64,000 bases of DNA from assembly GCA_025617745.1 (NCBI GenBank), contig CM046858.1, positions 49,179,197-49,243,196 of the forward strand, in the 5' to 3' direction. The notes under the pieces are model-generated. The model saw nothing but the letters and a program-made list of their open reading frames with translations. It had not been told where the DNA came from and made no database searches. Positions 24,441 through 35,905 of the stretch are shown piece by piece; the first letter of the stretch is position 1; each line of letters begins with the position of its first letter. This DNA is from Heliocidaris erythrogramma (taxonomy: Eukaryota; Echinodermata; Echinoidea; Camarodonta; Echinometridae). The position numbers and the translations under genes are program-made.

Positions 24441-24577
24441 ATTCACACCGCCAAACCGGTGCCACACCAACACCAAACCGAATTATTCTTGGCCATAGGC
24501 GTAATGTAACTTTTTTGTTCGGTCTGGGGTCGGTTTGGGGTCGGTCTGGTGTCGGTCTTGCCGGTGTGACTATGGTA
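24441..24577. mobile_element. MITE-like element with TCACACCG ends
   Basis: TTCACACCGCCAAACCGGTG on the left is partly inverted as GGTCTTGCCGGTGTGAC on the right. Between them lie repeated GGTCTGGGGTCGGTTTGGGG-type blocks that pair with ACACCAACACCAAACCG on the left. This is probably a small non-autonomous element; the target duplication is not clear. Confidence 0.5.
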
Positions 24578-25077
24578 TTTTACCGGTTTATGCCAATACT
24601 AAGTCTTCAATTCAGGTCTCATTTCTCTGATCCAATATTAAACTGATTCTATCATTATCACCATCAGTGCTATGTGGCCAGCTCTTCAGATGGGGGAACC
24701 TCACTCCACCTTGAACTAGACTTTAAATATGAAAACCTTTTCTTGACTGAGGCACGGGTTACGGGTTACAGGTGACAGCCAAAGGCCACAACACCCTGAT
24801 GTTCTGATTCTTTGTACATATATACATTTGGAGAAGTTTTATTTATCAAACATTTTTGTGAAAGATATAGTATTGTGAAAGAAGTAATGTCGCAAAATTC
24901 AATGTCAAACTTAGGGGTGAAACCCATAGAGTGTGTCACCGTAATAAAGTTTCCAAATTTTCCCTACATGTACAGTATATAGTCTTACAGCAATCACATA
25001 CATGTAAAGGGAGGCCCACTCGTTCTGGGTTTAATACTGCGATTCATCCAAGAATATTCTGAAACATAATCCACCAC

Positions 25078-25378
25078 TTAAAGGGATACGCCACCGGGCG
25101 GTCGTGGGGAAAGTCAGGATTGCGTAAGCCCCATTCACTCGTACACAAAGTTTGTGCATCGAACGCGTCCGTCGGACTGCTGGGATTATATTTCGGACTG
25201 CACGAAACCGACCGAATCTCGCACAAGAGCTCGAGCTCAGGCGGAGCGTGCATATTGCGCGGCGACCAGTCTGTCTGAGGTTTGCCCCCCGCGGGGCAAC
25301 GGCATGAATCAGGTAATGATAACGGTGCCCTCTCGCGGCATAAAAACGTCCACAATCTGCGGTTGAGTATCCCTTTAA
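25078..25378. mobile_element. TTAA-flanked MITE with AGGGATAC ends, copy 2
   Basis: A 293-bp element (25,082-25,374) starts AGGGATACGCCACCGGGCGG and ends GCGGTTGAGTATCCCT, with TTAA at 25,078-25,081 and 25,375-25,378. It is the same family and orientation as 13,530-13,823. High G+C and many CpG sites contrast with the flanks. The 165-codon open frame on the minus strand over this region is a by-product of the element, not a gene. Confidence 0.8.
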
Positions 25379-27542
25379 CTCTGCCCTTACTGAATCTAAT
25401 ACATGTAACATGTATTTCACATTTAATCTTTTGGGTGCAGAAGCCCTGGGCCGTTTCAACTTTACATTATGAACAGGTACTAAAGTTCTGTATGGACTAT
25501 TTACGTTTGTTCTAGTTCCACATACCACTCCTGTGAGTCACAAGCCCATAGTCTGACAAGTAGGTCCAGACAGGATTGACTGTCTGTTTGTTAGTCAGAA
25601 GTAATGTTCTCCTCTGCACAGTGCAGAGGTGAAAGGTCAAGTCTATTGAGTATTTGCTTGCACTTTGAGCGTATTGCTGGATTGTGGAACATGAACACAG
25701 GCACTTCCTTTCCAACACAAATGCATAGATAAATGTAGTGTACCCAGGTGTCTCAGTGAATTATACTTTACAACAGGCCTCAACTTTACATGTGGCATAG
25801 CAATCAGTGAAGACTTATCAGCCACTTCTCTTTCCTCATTATGCATGGGCACATCCAGCAATATAATATTCCATTCTACAAACTAAACTTCAATTTCCCT
25901 GCCTGTAGTTCCTGTGCATGATTCCTGTGTAGGCCTTTCTTACTATCTCCTTTTCTCTGTATATTTCTGTTTTCATGTTCTTTCCCTTACTCCTTATACT
26001 TTCAAAATATACCAAATTAAAAAAAATGTTTTTGAGGGCAGACACATGTGTATAATTTGTCACCATCTCCATCACTCTAATTTCAATTGATTGTTCATCT
26101 TTCTCTTATTCTATCCCCTTCTCTCTCTCTCTCTTCCTCATCATTGTTTCATTTTGTCCATCTCTTTTCTTTTAGGGGGGGGGCTCATTTTCCATTTTTC
26201 TTCTTAGTCCATATTTTAATGATCCTCCAACAAAATTTGATTTTGATTAGCCCACTCCCTTCATTTTTCTATCTCTATCATGCACTGGATCCCATTCCCC
26301 CTACCTATATACATGAACTTCAGCAACAGGTCGCCATTCATGTGCCCTTGTGATAACAAGGCATGACTGTACACCACTTTTAAATCCGGCAGGCTAATAT
26401 TAGGCTAGCGATTCCATGCAAACTCATTACTCATCATCACAATGCATCGCCGCACTGAGGCATTAATGAGACTCTACTTCATCGTCGGGTACCAATGATA
26501 CATGTACGTAGGAGGTTAATCAAATTGATATTAGCGGGGGAAACGCTTTGAACTAGAACACAACATACATCTATAAAGTCATGTCTTCCACAGCCAAATA
26601 TTAGGTACAGTGTGCATATATTTGCTCAACAATATGCCACAGGACATGCATAAGTGCGCAAAGCAAAGCAACTCGCATGTAATTCCTTCATAACAATTAC
26701 CAAACACTATGTATTTCTAATGTTTTTACAAAAATTTACTGATATACTATCAACAACATGGATATTCATTCCTGGAAACATTGATAAAATATTTAATTCG
26801 CTTCATGTATGACAGCATCTCTAAAGATGGAATCTACTCCGGATAAATATGTGTTAGAGACATGTAGGACTCTGCAAACGTTTATGCTCAAAAGTAAGTT
26901 TTGGTTAAGAAGTTATGGAAATCATTTGAGAAGTACATGCAGGCTACATGCAAATATATACCGTTCTGTTTTGTTGACTTGAAAACTTAATAAAAGCTTT
27001 TACCTGTAAATTGATATCCTAAAATTACACTCATATTCATGTACTGTATTGCAAAATATCATTATCATTGTAGTCATTACTTCTATTATTGAGAAGGGCC
27101 CATTTGCAAGTAAAGGTCTGCAATTAAAGACTAAGTATATGACCTAAGATTGTCCTCAGCTACATGTATTATTAGTTGAGATTTGAACTTAGCCATGCAT
27201 GGAGTGATATCAAGACAGTTATCTTTGAAGATTAGCAAGACATCAACACACTCTTTGTAGAGTCAAACAAAAGGCAAATACCAGTATATAGTCATTGGAG
27301 TCACTGCCCCCCCCCCCCCCCCCCATTTGTTATGTCAAGATTGCATGTACAGTATTAGTAGTAGTTTTTACCTAGTGATAAGATCCCACACATTTTTAAA
27401 AAGTGTTATGAACAACAAAACAATATGTCCCCTGTCAAGATTTTCTAAGATTTTCCAAGTTGTTCAAATTATCCCAGTCTGCAAGATGTAAATGTAGCCT
27501 ACATGTACATGTATAGCAATCTTTCCCAGTCCATGACCCAAT
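25379..27542. other. Non-coding stretch; poly-C run near the end
   Basis: No gene is recognised. Low-complexity CT sequence lies at 26,087-26,180. A poly-C run of about 18 bases lies at 27,307-27,325. Confidence 0.4.
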
Positions 27543-27868
27543 GACCCCGTTCTCATTACGGTCTAGAGCGCACTAGATCGCACCATCTCTAAGGTGAGAA
27601 CGCAGCGACGTCGTTTCAGTGCAATCCAAGGTCTTCCGCGATCCAAAACGGCGGACCGCTGGACCACCTCTAGGAGGTGCTCCATGAGAGAGAGACGCGA
27701 TCTAGAGCGACCCCATTCGCATTCTCCTGTGCAGAGAGTGCCAAGATAGATCGCGCTAACCTCTGCAGGTGTGAACTCACGGTGTGCCAGTGGACCTCCC
27801 TGGCGCAAGTTATGGGTCGCCCCATGATAACACGATCCATTTTCCTATCCCGTAATGAGAACAGGGTC
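27543..27868. mobile_element. MITE with GTTCTCATTACGG ends, copy 2
   Basis: TGACCCCGTTCTCATTACGG on the left is inverted as CCGTAATGAGAACAGGGTC on the right. The interior (CGGCGGACCGCTGGACC; CAGTGGACCTCCCTGGCGC) is the reverse-oriented relative of 15,164-15,434, with about 55 extra bases. G+C and CpG content are well above the flanks. Confidence 0.7.
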
Positions 27869-29582
27869 CATCATTCTGCCCCTCATTCTGCCCTTCCCCC
27901 TTCCTCAGGTCCCTCTCTTTCTCTATAGCCTCACAGTTCCCTCCTTTTGTCCATTCTGAACAGTATCTGATCAAAGCAAGGCCTAATAGCTTAGCTGCAT
28001 GATCAATCTTGGAGAACAATGAGGCATTGGGTTTATTAGGTGGTCTGTCATTTATGACAGACCTCCTTTTAATTTTGTCAAGATTTTCTTTATTTTTATT
28101 TTTAATATTTCTTCTTTTTATAGCAAATTTTTGTTCCCACCAAATCTCAAAATCGGCCAGGTCAATATCATCGAGTTTCATGTCATGTATGAGGTCAATC
28201 ATGGACATGGTCATCTAAGCTTTTGGAGGTCATCAGGTCATCGTGACGTCATCAAGACGCCATTTTGTAAATTTACAAGATCGATTATATCTTCATAATC
28301 GATCATCAAAAATAAACTATATTCACATCACATAAACTTCAAATGACGAGTCATCAAGCAATGTCCTCACAGGTCATCTAGAGGTCAGGACGTGCGCGTA
28401 CGCGCGCGTCAAAATTTAAAAATGCTCAAAATCACGTAGGATCAAGTCTGCACACGTTTCAGGTCATTTTGAGCATTTCAAAAATGTCCGTGCGTAAGTG
28501 TCCGCGCGCGCGTTTTACGCGCGCGCAAGTCGTAACTAACGTTAAAACACTGTTTTTTCGATTGATTTGCAATCTTGACACTTTTCTTCATCATTTCCAT
28601 CAACTTGGAATCGATTTCAATCAATAATAAGGTCGTACGGGCGCGTCAAACTTCAAAATCCGTGCGCGCATCTATGGCGAAAATAACGTAAAAACGTGCA
28701 AAAACATGCCTCTACAAAATTAACTCTAGCTCTTTAAATAGTCCATAAATCCCCCAATTTTTTGTCATCATCAGGTAGGGTATGAATCATAGATATGATT
28801 TCATGTATCATTTGACCCTTATAAACATTATGACGTCATCAAAATGGCACCAGAAATCCAAATTTCCATTTTTCATGTTTTGACGTCATCACATTTATGC
28901 AAATTTGGCTCTAGATTCGTAATTATTGGTCTTTTTTCGCCCAGATTTTGATATGTCATAGCTGAGGCAATTTCCTACAAAATTAGATGCCACCATTTTT
29001 CATTTTGATGACGTCATCACAGTGAAATTTTCAATTAAAGACGCCATGTCAGAATTTTCCCTATTTGCGTGTTATGTCTATGGAAGATGACTTTTTTTCG
29101 AATCATGAATCTACATGACATCGTTCTCTGAGCAGTATCTCAGTTATTTTTGGTCTATTTTCTTCCAGATTTTAATATGTTGTAGCTGAGACTATAAGCT
29201 TTTACAAGTGTGGTCTCCAATTTTTGATCAGATGTCGGGATCATGCCCAATTTTTCAGTACAAAATGTGATTTGAGAATCCCGTTTTCGTTTACGTGTTA
29301 TCTCTATGGGAAATATTCTGGTCTATCGGTAAAGCACATGACTACCATGGTCAAGGTACCTGGTTCGATCCCCGGGGCCGATTTTTTTTGGTTTTTTTTT
29401 TTTTGCTTCTTTTTGCCTGTCATTTTACAATCCTCTTCGACTAGTATAACATAAAAACTGCCTTATTTTCCCGTATTATGTCTATTAGAAAGTAGTGTGC
29501 AGTAGTTTTGTGTACAACCCTATGGAAATTGTGATTTCCTGTCCTGTATTAGAGCTAAGGGGTTAATCTGCCAAGTATCCTG
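27869..29582. repeat. Unclassified repeat block rich in TGACGTCATC and CpG
   Basis: The block is unlike its neighbours. TGACGTCATC occurs at about 28,237, 28,831, 28,880 and 29,009. Alternating purine-pyrimidine CG tracts occur at 28,388-28,410 and 28,498-28,528. Two imperfect sub-repeats are visible: GGTCTTTTTTCGCCCAGATT near 28,930 and again near 29,150, and CGTGTTATGTCTATGG near 29,068 with variants at 29,297 and 29,472. GGTGGTCTGTC near 28,040 is inverted as GACAGACCACC near 29,842, which could be element ends. A minus-strand frame at 27,810-28,214 includes DIDLADFEIWWEQKF and may be a worn coding piece; I cannot name it. Confidence 0.45.
29326..29388 (+). repeat. tRNA-like remnant (possible SINE head)
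   Basis: GGTCTATCGGTAAAGC resembles a tRNA D-arm/A-box and GGTTCGATCCC is a perfect B-box, followed by a GGGGCC acceptor-like stretch and a T run. TGAC/GTCA could pair as an anticodon stem. The expected U before the anticodon is missing and the D-arm is short, so it is a tRNA-derived remnant and not a functional tRNA gene. Confidence 0.4.
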
Positions 29583-29697
29583 TATCATCATCATTATTAT
29601 CATCACCGTCCTGATCATCATCGCTATTATATCATCGCCATCATATATCATTATAATCATCATAATCTCCATTATCATCATCACCATAATCATTTTA
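29583..29697. repeat. (ATC)n-type microsatellite
   Basis: Imperfect ATC/ATT trinucleotide units dominate this stretch and explain the methionine/isoleucine-rich minus-strand frame. Confidence 0.8.
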
Positions 29698-29882
29698 CAA
29701 TGACCGTTACACATTTTGCTACATTCCCGTCCTCAAGAAGGACCTCCATTCATGGCATTCTTGACATCCTATCTTCAGTTTAGTATTTCCCCATTATTAT
29801 GATCATCCTGATTACAATCATGATCGTACAAATTGAAGGACAGACCACCTAATTCGTCCTCATGACGAATTAAATTCTAGTT

Positions 29883-30648
29883 CAAAGTGTACTTGAAACT
29901 AACACCCAAGATTAAAGTGATTTGCTTCGTATGATGTACAATACACACCTACTGGCTTCACACTGGCTTCACACTACCTTCACTTCCCATCATCTAAAGA
30001 GGTATTCCCAATGGACTCCCACTGATGACTAGTGAATGGAAATAGTAGACTAAACAGATCAATGAAAATACATGTACTGCAATCAACAAATCATGGGAAT
30101 CAAAGCATGAGCCGAAAAAACAATTTTTTTAGAAATGTAAGGAAAAAACCTACAATCATTACAATGTCATGGAAGAAATAGATGCAGACAACAGTGATCT
30201 CAATTTTAAAAAAAGAATCTCAGCAAGTGCTCAATGGTACATGTACCGGTAGATTAAAATTGTAATCGAAGGTCAATTCCAAAATTAGATGGTGGCCTGT
30301 AGCCCTACATAAAACTTAGAGACATGTATACCCTACATTATGTAAACAACTTTGAACAATGTACACTAAACTAAAGCAAACTTCAAAGCCCTGTATAGCA
30401 ACAAAATATGGCACTTAAATTGTCATGTTCTAATACATCATATATCCATTGGATTACCTAATGCTTAAAGTTTGGAAAGGTTATAAGGAATATAAGCCTA
30501 TTTGTTCATAGATTTATCTCAGATATTTGTAAACAGAAGACTTACATATATAATTCAGAAGCACAACAAAACACCAGGCCAGTGAATGCTCAGGCCTAAA
30601 ATTCTACCAGATATTCTATGGCAAATTTTTTAAAGGGTTCAAAAAGGT
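29883..30648. other. Non-coding stretch, nothing recognised
   Basis: No gene, RNA gene or element end is seen. Confidence 0.4.
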
Positions 30649-31037
30649 TTAAAGAGAAGGTTGAATTCTGGGAAAGGTGAAAAAGTAATTTGTGAGTTTT
30701 CCCATTCCTTTTAGGTCAGTTTGGAAGAATATATAATAGAAATGTCCCCTGAAAAGGATTGCTCTTCATAAGCTCTCATATTCAAAATATGACAAGAAAT
30801 AGCTGAAGTGTTTGGGCCGAACATTCATGCCACATAATTGTGCAGTCCCATATACCCATTTCTGTGTGCGGTGCATGTGCTTTCAGCGAGATTGAGTCGA
30901 ATTATTATCATTTTGATGATTCAAAAACCTCACCAATTCTTTTGTATGGACATAATTAACCTTTCCAAATTGCTTTAAGACGGTTCCTTTGCATTTGACA
31001 ATGTAAACGCATGACAAGATCTCAACTTTATCTTTAA
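30649..31037. mobile_element. TTAA-flanked MITE, GAAGGTTGAATTCTGG ends, copy 2
   Basis: The element (30,653-31,033) starts AGAGAAGGTTGAATTCTGGG and ends CAAGATCTCAACTTTATCT, with TTAA at 30,649-30,652 and 31,034-31,037. It aligns along its length with 18,538-18,890. Confidence 0.75.
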
Positions 31038-31438
31038 ACTTTGTAACCAAAAGTCAAATCCAAAATGACACTCATGCAACTTGGTTTTATGTAAACTAAC
31101 CAAGGATGAGCCCAGATATACAATACTTTGTCTAGTTATAATGGGGAGGTTAGTGGGGTTGGATTTATTCATTTGATTTATCCCAGCTCCCTTTTGAAGT
31201 AATCCAGAGGATATGCGAGGAGTCAGGCTGGATTAGACTAAATGTGATACCCTGTTTCCTTTCATTGTAAACCGATCCCTGATTCACTCAGACACAGACT
31301 TGTTTTGTACTTTTTCCTCTTGGTTTCGTTTCAAATTTTCATGTAGGATGTAAAACTGCAACCAAACCATATGCAGTTTGCAACAAAAAAAGGTCTGAGG
31401 TTGGTCTGCTTCCTTCAGTCTGAAAGATAGCTCCTAAA

Positions 31439-31631
31439 TACAGTGAAACCTGTCTGTAAAGACCACTCAAGGGAGACAAGAAAAGCGGTCTTTACGAGCA
31501 GGTGGTCTTTATGTACAGGTTCCTCTAATCCACAGTTCAATGAGAAATACTTTTCAAGGAAACAAGAACTGAGGCCTTTATAGAAAGGTGGTCTTTCTAT
31601 GCAGGTGGTCGCTAAAGCAGGTTTGACTGTA
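31439..31631. mobile_element. TA-flanked MITE, CAGTGAAACCTGTCT ends, copy 1
   Basis: TACAGTGAAACCTGTCTG on the left is inverted as CAGGTTTGACTGTA on the right; TA is the likely target. The interior is built of repeated blocks of the type GGTGGTCTTT and GCAGGTGGTC. This is a familiar repeat type in animal genomes. A second copy is at 41,010-41,191. Confidence 0.75.
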
Positions 31632-31949
31632 TCAGAATCAGATCAAGTGTGTACCGTACCGTATGTTGTTTTTGTTCATCATCATACCCTTCTGTGTTAT
31701 TTAAGGGAAAGATTAAAAAAGGAGATTCATTTATAGAAAATATTGGTGTAGCACTTTACATGTAACTCGCTTGATCTACTGTGGTACTGATGGATGGATA
31801 ATTTTTGAAAACCTTTTTTTACTGATGATACAATCTTCTTGCTTAAATATTAATATTCTGCATGATAATGTGTATTTTTGATTGATTTGCATGGATAGAT
31901 TTCAAATGTCCTAATTTGACAGTAGACAATAATAGTGTTTTGTATTCCC

Positions 31950-32091
31950 CTGGGGAGCGTTTCATCAAGCGTTTTGTAAGTGATTTTTACTGACAAATTT
32001 GCTCTCAGCCAATCAGATGCCAGGATTTCAGTAGCTTATAACAGTTGTCGGTAAAAATCACCGACAGAATGCTTGATGAAACGCTCGCCTG
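31950..32091. mobile_element. MITE with CTG target duplication, GGGAGCGTTTCATCAAGCG ends, copy 1
   Basis: A 136-bp element (31,953-32,088) starts GGGAGCGTTTCATCAAGCG and ends GCTTGATGAAACGCTCGC, flanked by CTG on both sides. The internal AGTGATTTTTAC/GTAAAAATCACC also pairs. The core TGACAAATTTGCTCTCAGCC and GATTTCAGTAGCTTATAAC is shared with the GGCCCTGTTTCAT family. Confidence 0.85.
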
Positions 32092-34198
32092 AAGCAGTGA
32101 AGCTTCACTCTGAATAGATCTAGAAACATAACATTGCCTATGACTGCCCTGTAAACCCATCATCCACCCGTAAAGTCATATTATGCATGAGACGCAAAAG
32201 CCCATATTCATTTTCCAGCTGGCAGTTTGGCATTCTGCTCATTCTATTCAAACTGTGAAGAGTTGTAATGTCAAAACGAGTGCACGCAAAGTGCATCAAC
32301 CTCCAAAATCAATTCGCAATAAATTGCCATTCTGGATCATGATGTCTTTGACCTTTACCAAAGTGCTGAAACAAACATGTCTTTATCATTCATTTCAAAT
32401 TGATCATCATTTATTTTTTAATGGATCTACTAGTCCTGAATTAAAATGAAAGTGACTTAAAAGTATACCACTTAACATTGTGACAAGGTCGTGAAAGTAC
32501 ATAGAGCTGCAGGAGTGATCAATTTTAGTGTCTTAAAAGGTCAAAAAATCCTTAATAGTTTCAGCAAAATGATCAGCATTTACAGTACTGGTAGTTCTGG
32601 CTGGTCACTTACTGTTGATTGCTAATCTTTGACATTAAATGTCATTAATGAATATTATCAACATACCAGTATAAATAGTTAGCCTGCAGAAATTTCACAC
32701 CATGTAAACTTGATCTGTCCTGATTCAACTTGAAATTGATTGTAGGCCTATTGCTCATGCTGTCATTTATGTTCTCATATTAAAAACTTCTGCATACTGT
32801 TCACTATTAATAAATTGAGTAGTAATACAGTGAGTACTTTAGTGTGAACCCAATATCAAATAAAAGAGGACTACGGATCTATAATCCCAGGCTTACAGAT
32901 AGAAGAATCTATTTTCTTCGCTCTCCTCAACCCCTCTCTCCACCTTGTAATTGATCTCCTTTCTTCAATATTCTCTCTGTCCGGATCAATCGTCTGATCT
33001 AGTTTCGGCGCAGCGAATGTTTTTCAAGGGGTTTTCATGAAAATTTATGAGGTTGATTCTTTTTACCATATATATTGCTCTCCACAGCGGAGCTTTAATC
33101 TAACTCCGACCCAAACATTGACACTAGTTCTTGCTCATGTCCACTTTGACAAGGGGAAAAGGGATTTTGGTACATTTCTTAGTAGATCTTTTTGATGCTT
33201 CAGGGGAGTTAAAAATCTACAAATTAGCAGTTAGCGATTTAGGAAGGCTCTAGATAAGAGCTTGAGGAGGCTCAAAAAGAGCTTGGATAAAAAAATTCCA
33301 TGAATAAATCTCACTTATTTACTCTTTCAAATCTAAAACAGCTTCCAAGCACAATGAATTTTTTTTAACAAGAGTACATTTCGATTTGTTTTCAAAAATC
33401 TCTTCTCCATTATAAATTGTAAATGTACCATAATGATAGAGTTCAAGTAAAAATGGGCTGACATGTAGATTTCAAACAAACAATCATCCTGTACTTGTCA
33501 ACAGGGGTTTAATTGTCTTTTCTCATTCAAATGTTTTTCATCTTGCAAACAGAGATGAAAGATGAGGTGGGATACTGCATACTGTATTTTTCTCTATTAA
33601 AGATTATTTCTTGTCTTCATGTACCTTGTTAAAATTATGATAAACTTTGTAATTTCAAATGGTGAAAAGTTCTTTGAATTCCTACAAATACATGTAGGCC
33701 TACACACGTTTTGTTTTTGACTTACAAGTACCTACCGAGCTACAAGACATCTTGACAAGATAGATACATGGCAAACAACTGTGACCTACAAGTTACATTT
33801 TTGAAGATCATCCTACATGCACATGTACATTTGTCTTTCAGGATGGACGTCAGTCGTGACCTACATATCTATGACAAATGATGACCATTGGCATGAAGAC
33901 TTGGACGGGCCTGCTGTGGCATTTTCCTTGCAGAAAAGCCATAGGACCTTTTATAGATCTTCATGTGTGTCGTCTTCCACACAAAATTGGTTTTAAGAAT
34001 GAACCTGAATCAAGGTGCTCATGCAATCACTTTTAATCATTCAGTATTTACAGAATCATTGATTTCCTGCAAGAAGTTAGGATATAAAGGGCAATTTCAT
34101 GAAATGTATGACTACATGTATATTACATGTATCGGTACATCAACTGGCCGATTCAGTACAGTCATGAATACACACACTGGAGGTACTATGTGGAACTG
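32092..34198. other. Non-coding stretch, nothing recognised
   Basis: No gene, RNA gene or element end is visible. Open frames at 32,183-32,449 and 33,963-34,232 do not resemble known proteins. Confidence 0.4.
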
Positions 34199-34199
34199 T

Positions 34200-34878
34200 A
34201 TTCTTATATGTAGAGAGACAGAAGGCCATTAAAGGGCAATCCAACCTTGGTAAGAAGATGATTTATGTGAAAGCAGAAAAATAAGAAAAACAGGAAAGTT
34301 TGAAAGAAATCGGGCAAGGACTAAGAAAGTTATGGATGTTTGAAAAATGAGATCACTACATCTATGCGAATCTCAAACTGGCAATTTGGTGAGTCGATTG
34401 TGACATTTTTGTGGACAACTCTCCCGTTTGTCGTACACAAAAATATCATTAATTTGCGGTTTTCTTCGAGGAGCATTTACCCTCGGGGCAGTACTCAAAA
34501 TATATTGGAGATAGCATATTTTTAATATAGGTCCTCATGAAAGAAAAGGATCATTACTGAGTAATTCATTTTGAAAAAAGTGACATTTTAGTCATTTTGT
34601 GTGTTGGAGCGAATGGGGGAGTTGTCCACAGCTACATCACAGTGACCTAATACCTATTCAGCCAATTTGAAATTCCCATATGTACATGTATAGTGATTAC
34701 AACTTTCAAATATTCATAACTTTCTTATTGCTTGTCCGATTTCGTTAAAACTTTCATCAATCTGCTTCTCTGATTTTTCCTCTTTCTTTGAAAGCAACTT
34801 GCTATCAAGGTTGGATTTCCCTTTAACTCTGTGTTAGATTACATATACATGACTTAATGCCATTCTAGCTCTCAACAG
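34200..34878. repeat. Hairpin repeat split by a TTAA element
   Basis: GAGAGACAGAAGGCCATTAA at 34,212-34,232 and ACTCTGTGTTAGATTACATA at 34,826 onward, followed by CTTAATGCCATTCTAGCTC and AACAGAC, together make one hairpin repeat of the 12,771-12,855 family. The two parts are separated by the 590-bp element at 34,233-34,822, which landed on the TTAA of the left arm. Confidence 0.7.
34229..34826. mobile_element. TTAA-flanked element, AGGGCAATCCAACCTTGG ends
   Basis: A 590-bp element (34,233-34,822) begins AGGGCAATCCAACCTTGGTA and ends ATCAAGGTTGGATTTCCCT, with TTAA at 34,229-34,232 and 34,823-34,826. The inverted ends extend with mismatches through GAAAGTTTGAAAGAAATCGG / CCGATTTCGTTAAAACTTTC and CATAACTTTC. 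Inside, TGTGGACAACTCTCCC is inverted as GGGGGAGTTGTCCACA. A diverged relative lies at 61,513-61,930. It is non-coding. Confidence 0.8.
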
Positions 34879-34948
34879 ACTACGTTCTGTGCATTTCTGA
34901 TCATTCTTTAAAATATTAGTTTGGAAATTCTATTTTCTTCTCACTCCT

Positions 34949-34967
34949 CCCCCCCCCCCCCCCCCCA
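34949..34967. repeat. Poly-C run
   Basis: An almost uninterrupted run of about 18 C residues. Confidence 0.9.
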
Positions 34968-35654
34968 ACATTTTGCTGATTATAACCCCTGCTACATGTA
35001 TATCTTCAAAGTCAATGCCTGTCGTGGATTCATGGACCGCTCTAAAGATGCAGCAAAAACCATCAAGCGTATTGTCATTTTCAATTATTCATCTGGTCTG
35101 ACCAGCAGCAGAGGGGGTTGTTGTTGAGATTTCTTGAAAGTCCCTCTTCAAAACGTACACCGGAGAAGGTACCCTCTCACACATGGAAGATAATCCTCAT
35201 GCAAATGTATCTTACACAGACACATCGGGATAACTTCAGGCGTAATATAGGTATTCATATCGATACCAAGCAGTGAACGAAACGATATTGCACAACGCTG
35301 GATGATCAGGCACTGTGCTGTGTGCTTAAGTTATACGTACAGCAGGGAGTTGAGAGACTGCTTACAATTTTACAGAAAATAATGCACACTTTATCACTCA
35401 TAACAAAATCTAGATTTTGATTTTTAAACACACTGCAGATGAAAATATACATGTAGATGTACCTGTATATTTGTATCCAGAAACTTTTTTAGTGATTTCA
35501 CTATGATTAATATCTCTCAAGGAAAAAAATAGTTAAATAAAAACAGAAAACAATCAATAATGTATCCAAAATGTATACATTTATTTCAGCCTACATGTAC
35601 AAGTATGTACCTCTATCTAGGGGTACATTGTACATGTGTATTCCTTGTTCGATA

Positions 35655-35905
35655 TTAACCCCTACCATGCCGTGGGCGGCAAATCCCGCCCAAATGTTGG
35701 AGTGTTGAACATTTCGTTTAGGCTCAGAATGGCTTGAAAATTCTTCCTCATACAGAAACCTGTGCCTTCAATATAAAGTTTATTCCTATGCAATGTATCT
35801 TTGCCCAGTTTGCTCAAGAAAAAAACTCATTAAAAGTTAATATTTAAGGATTGAAAGTTCGTTTTTGACAACTGCTCAAAAACCTGGTGGCATGGAAGGG
35901 GTTAA
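35655..35905. mobile_element. piggyBac-like MITE, TTAA-CCCCTACCATGCC...GGCATGGAAGGGG-TTAA
   Basis: A 243-bp element (35,659-35,901) has ends CCCCTACCATGCCGTGGG and GGTGGCATGGAAGGGG, with TTAA at 35,655-35,658 and 35,902-35,905. The TTAA-CCC arrangement is that of piggyBac. The end (CC-TACCATGC) resembles CCCTTCCATGC of the element at 13,828. No open frame of note. Confidence 0.75.

Noticed and set aside
25031-25528. 165-codon minus frame, the longest outside the Penelope region
   Set aside because: It coincides with the G+C-rich TTAA MITE at 25,082-25,374 and its flanks. The other copy of the MITE (13,530) does not keep the frame.
29850-29880. Hammerhead-like AATTCGTCCTCATGACGAATT hairpin
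   Set aside because: It has a simple inverted repeat but lacks the CUGAUGA and GAAA core blocks in the right order.
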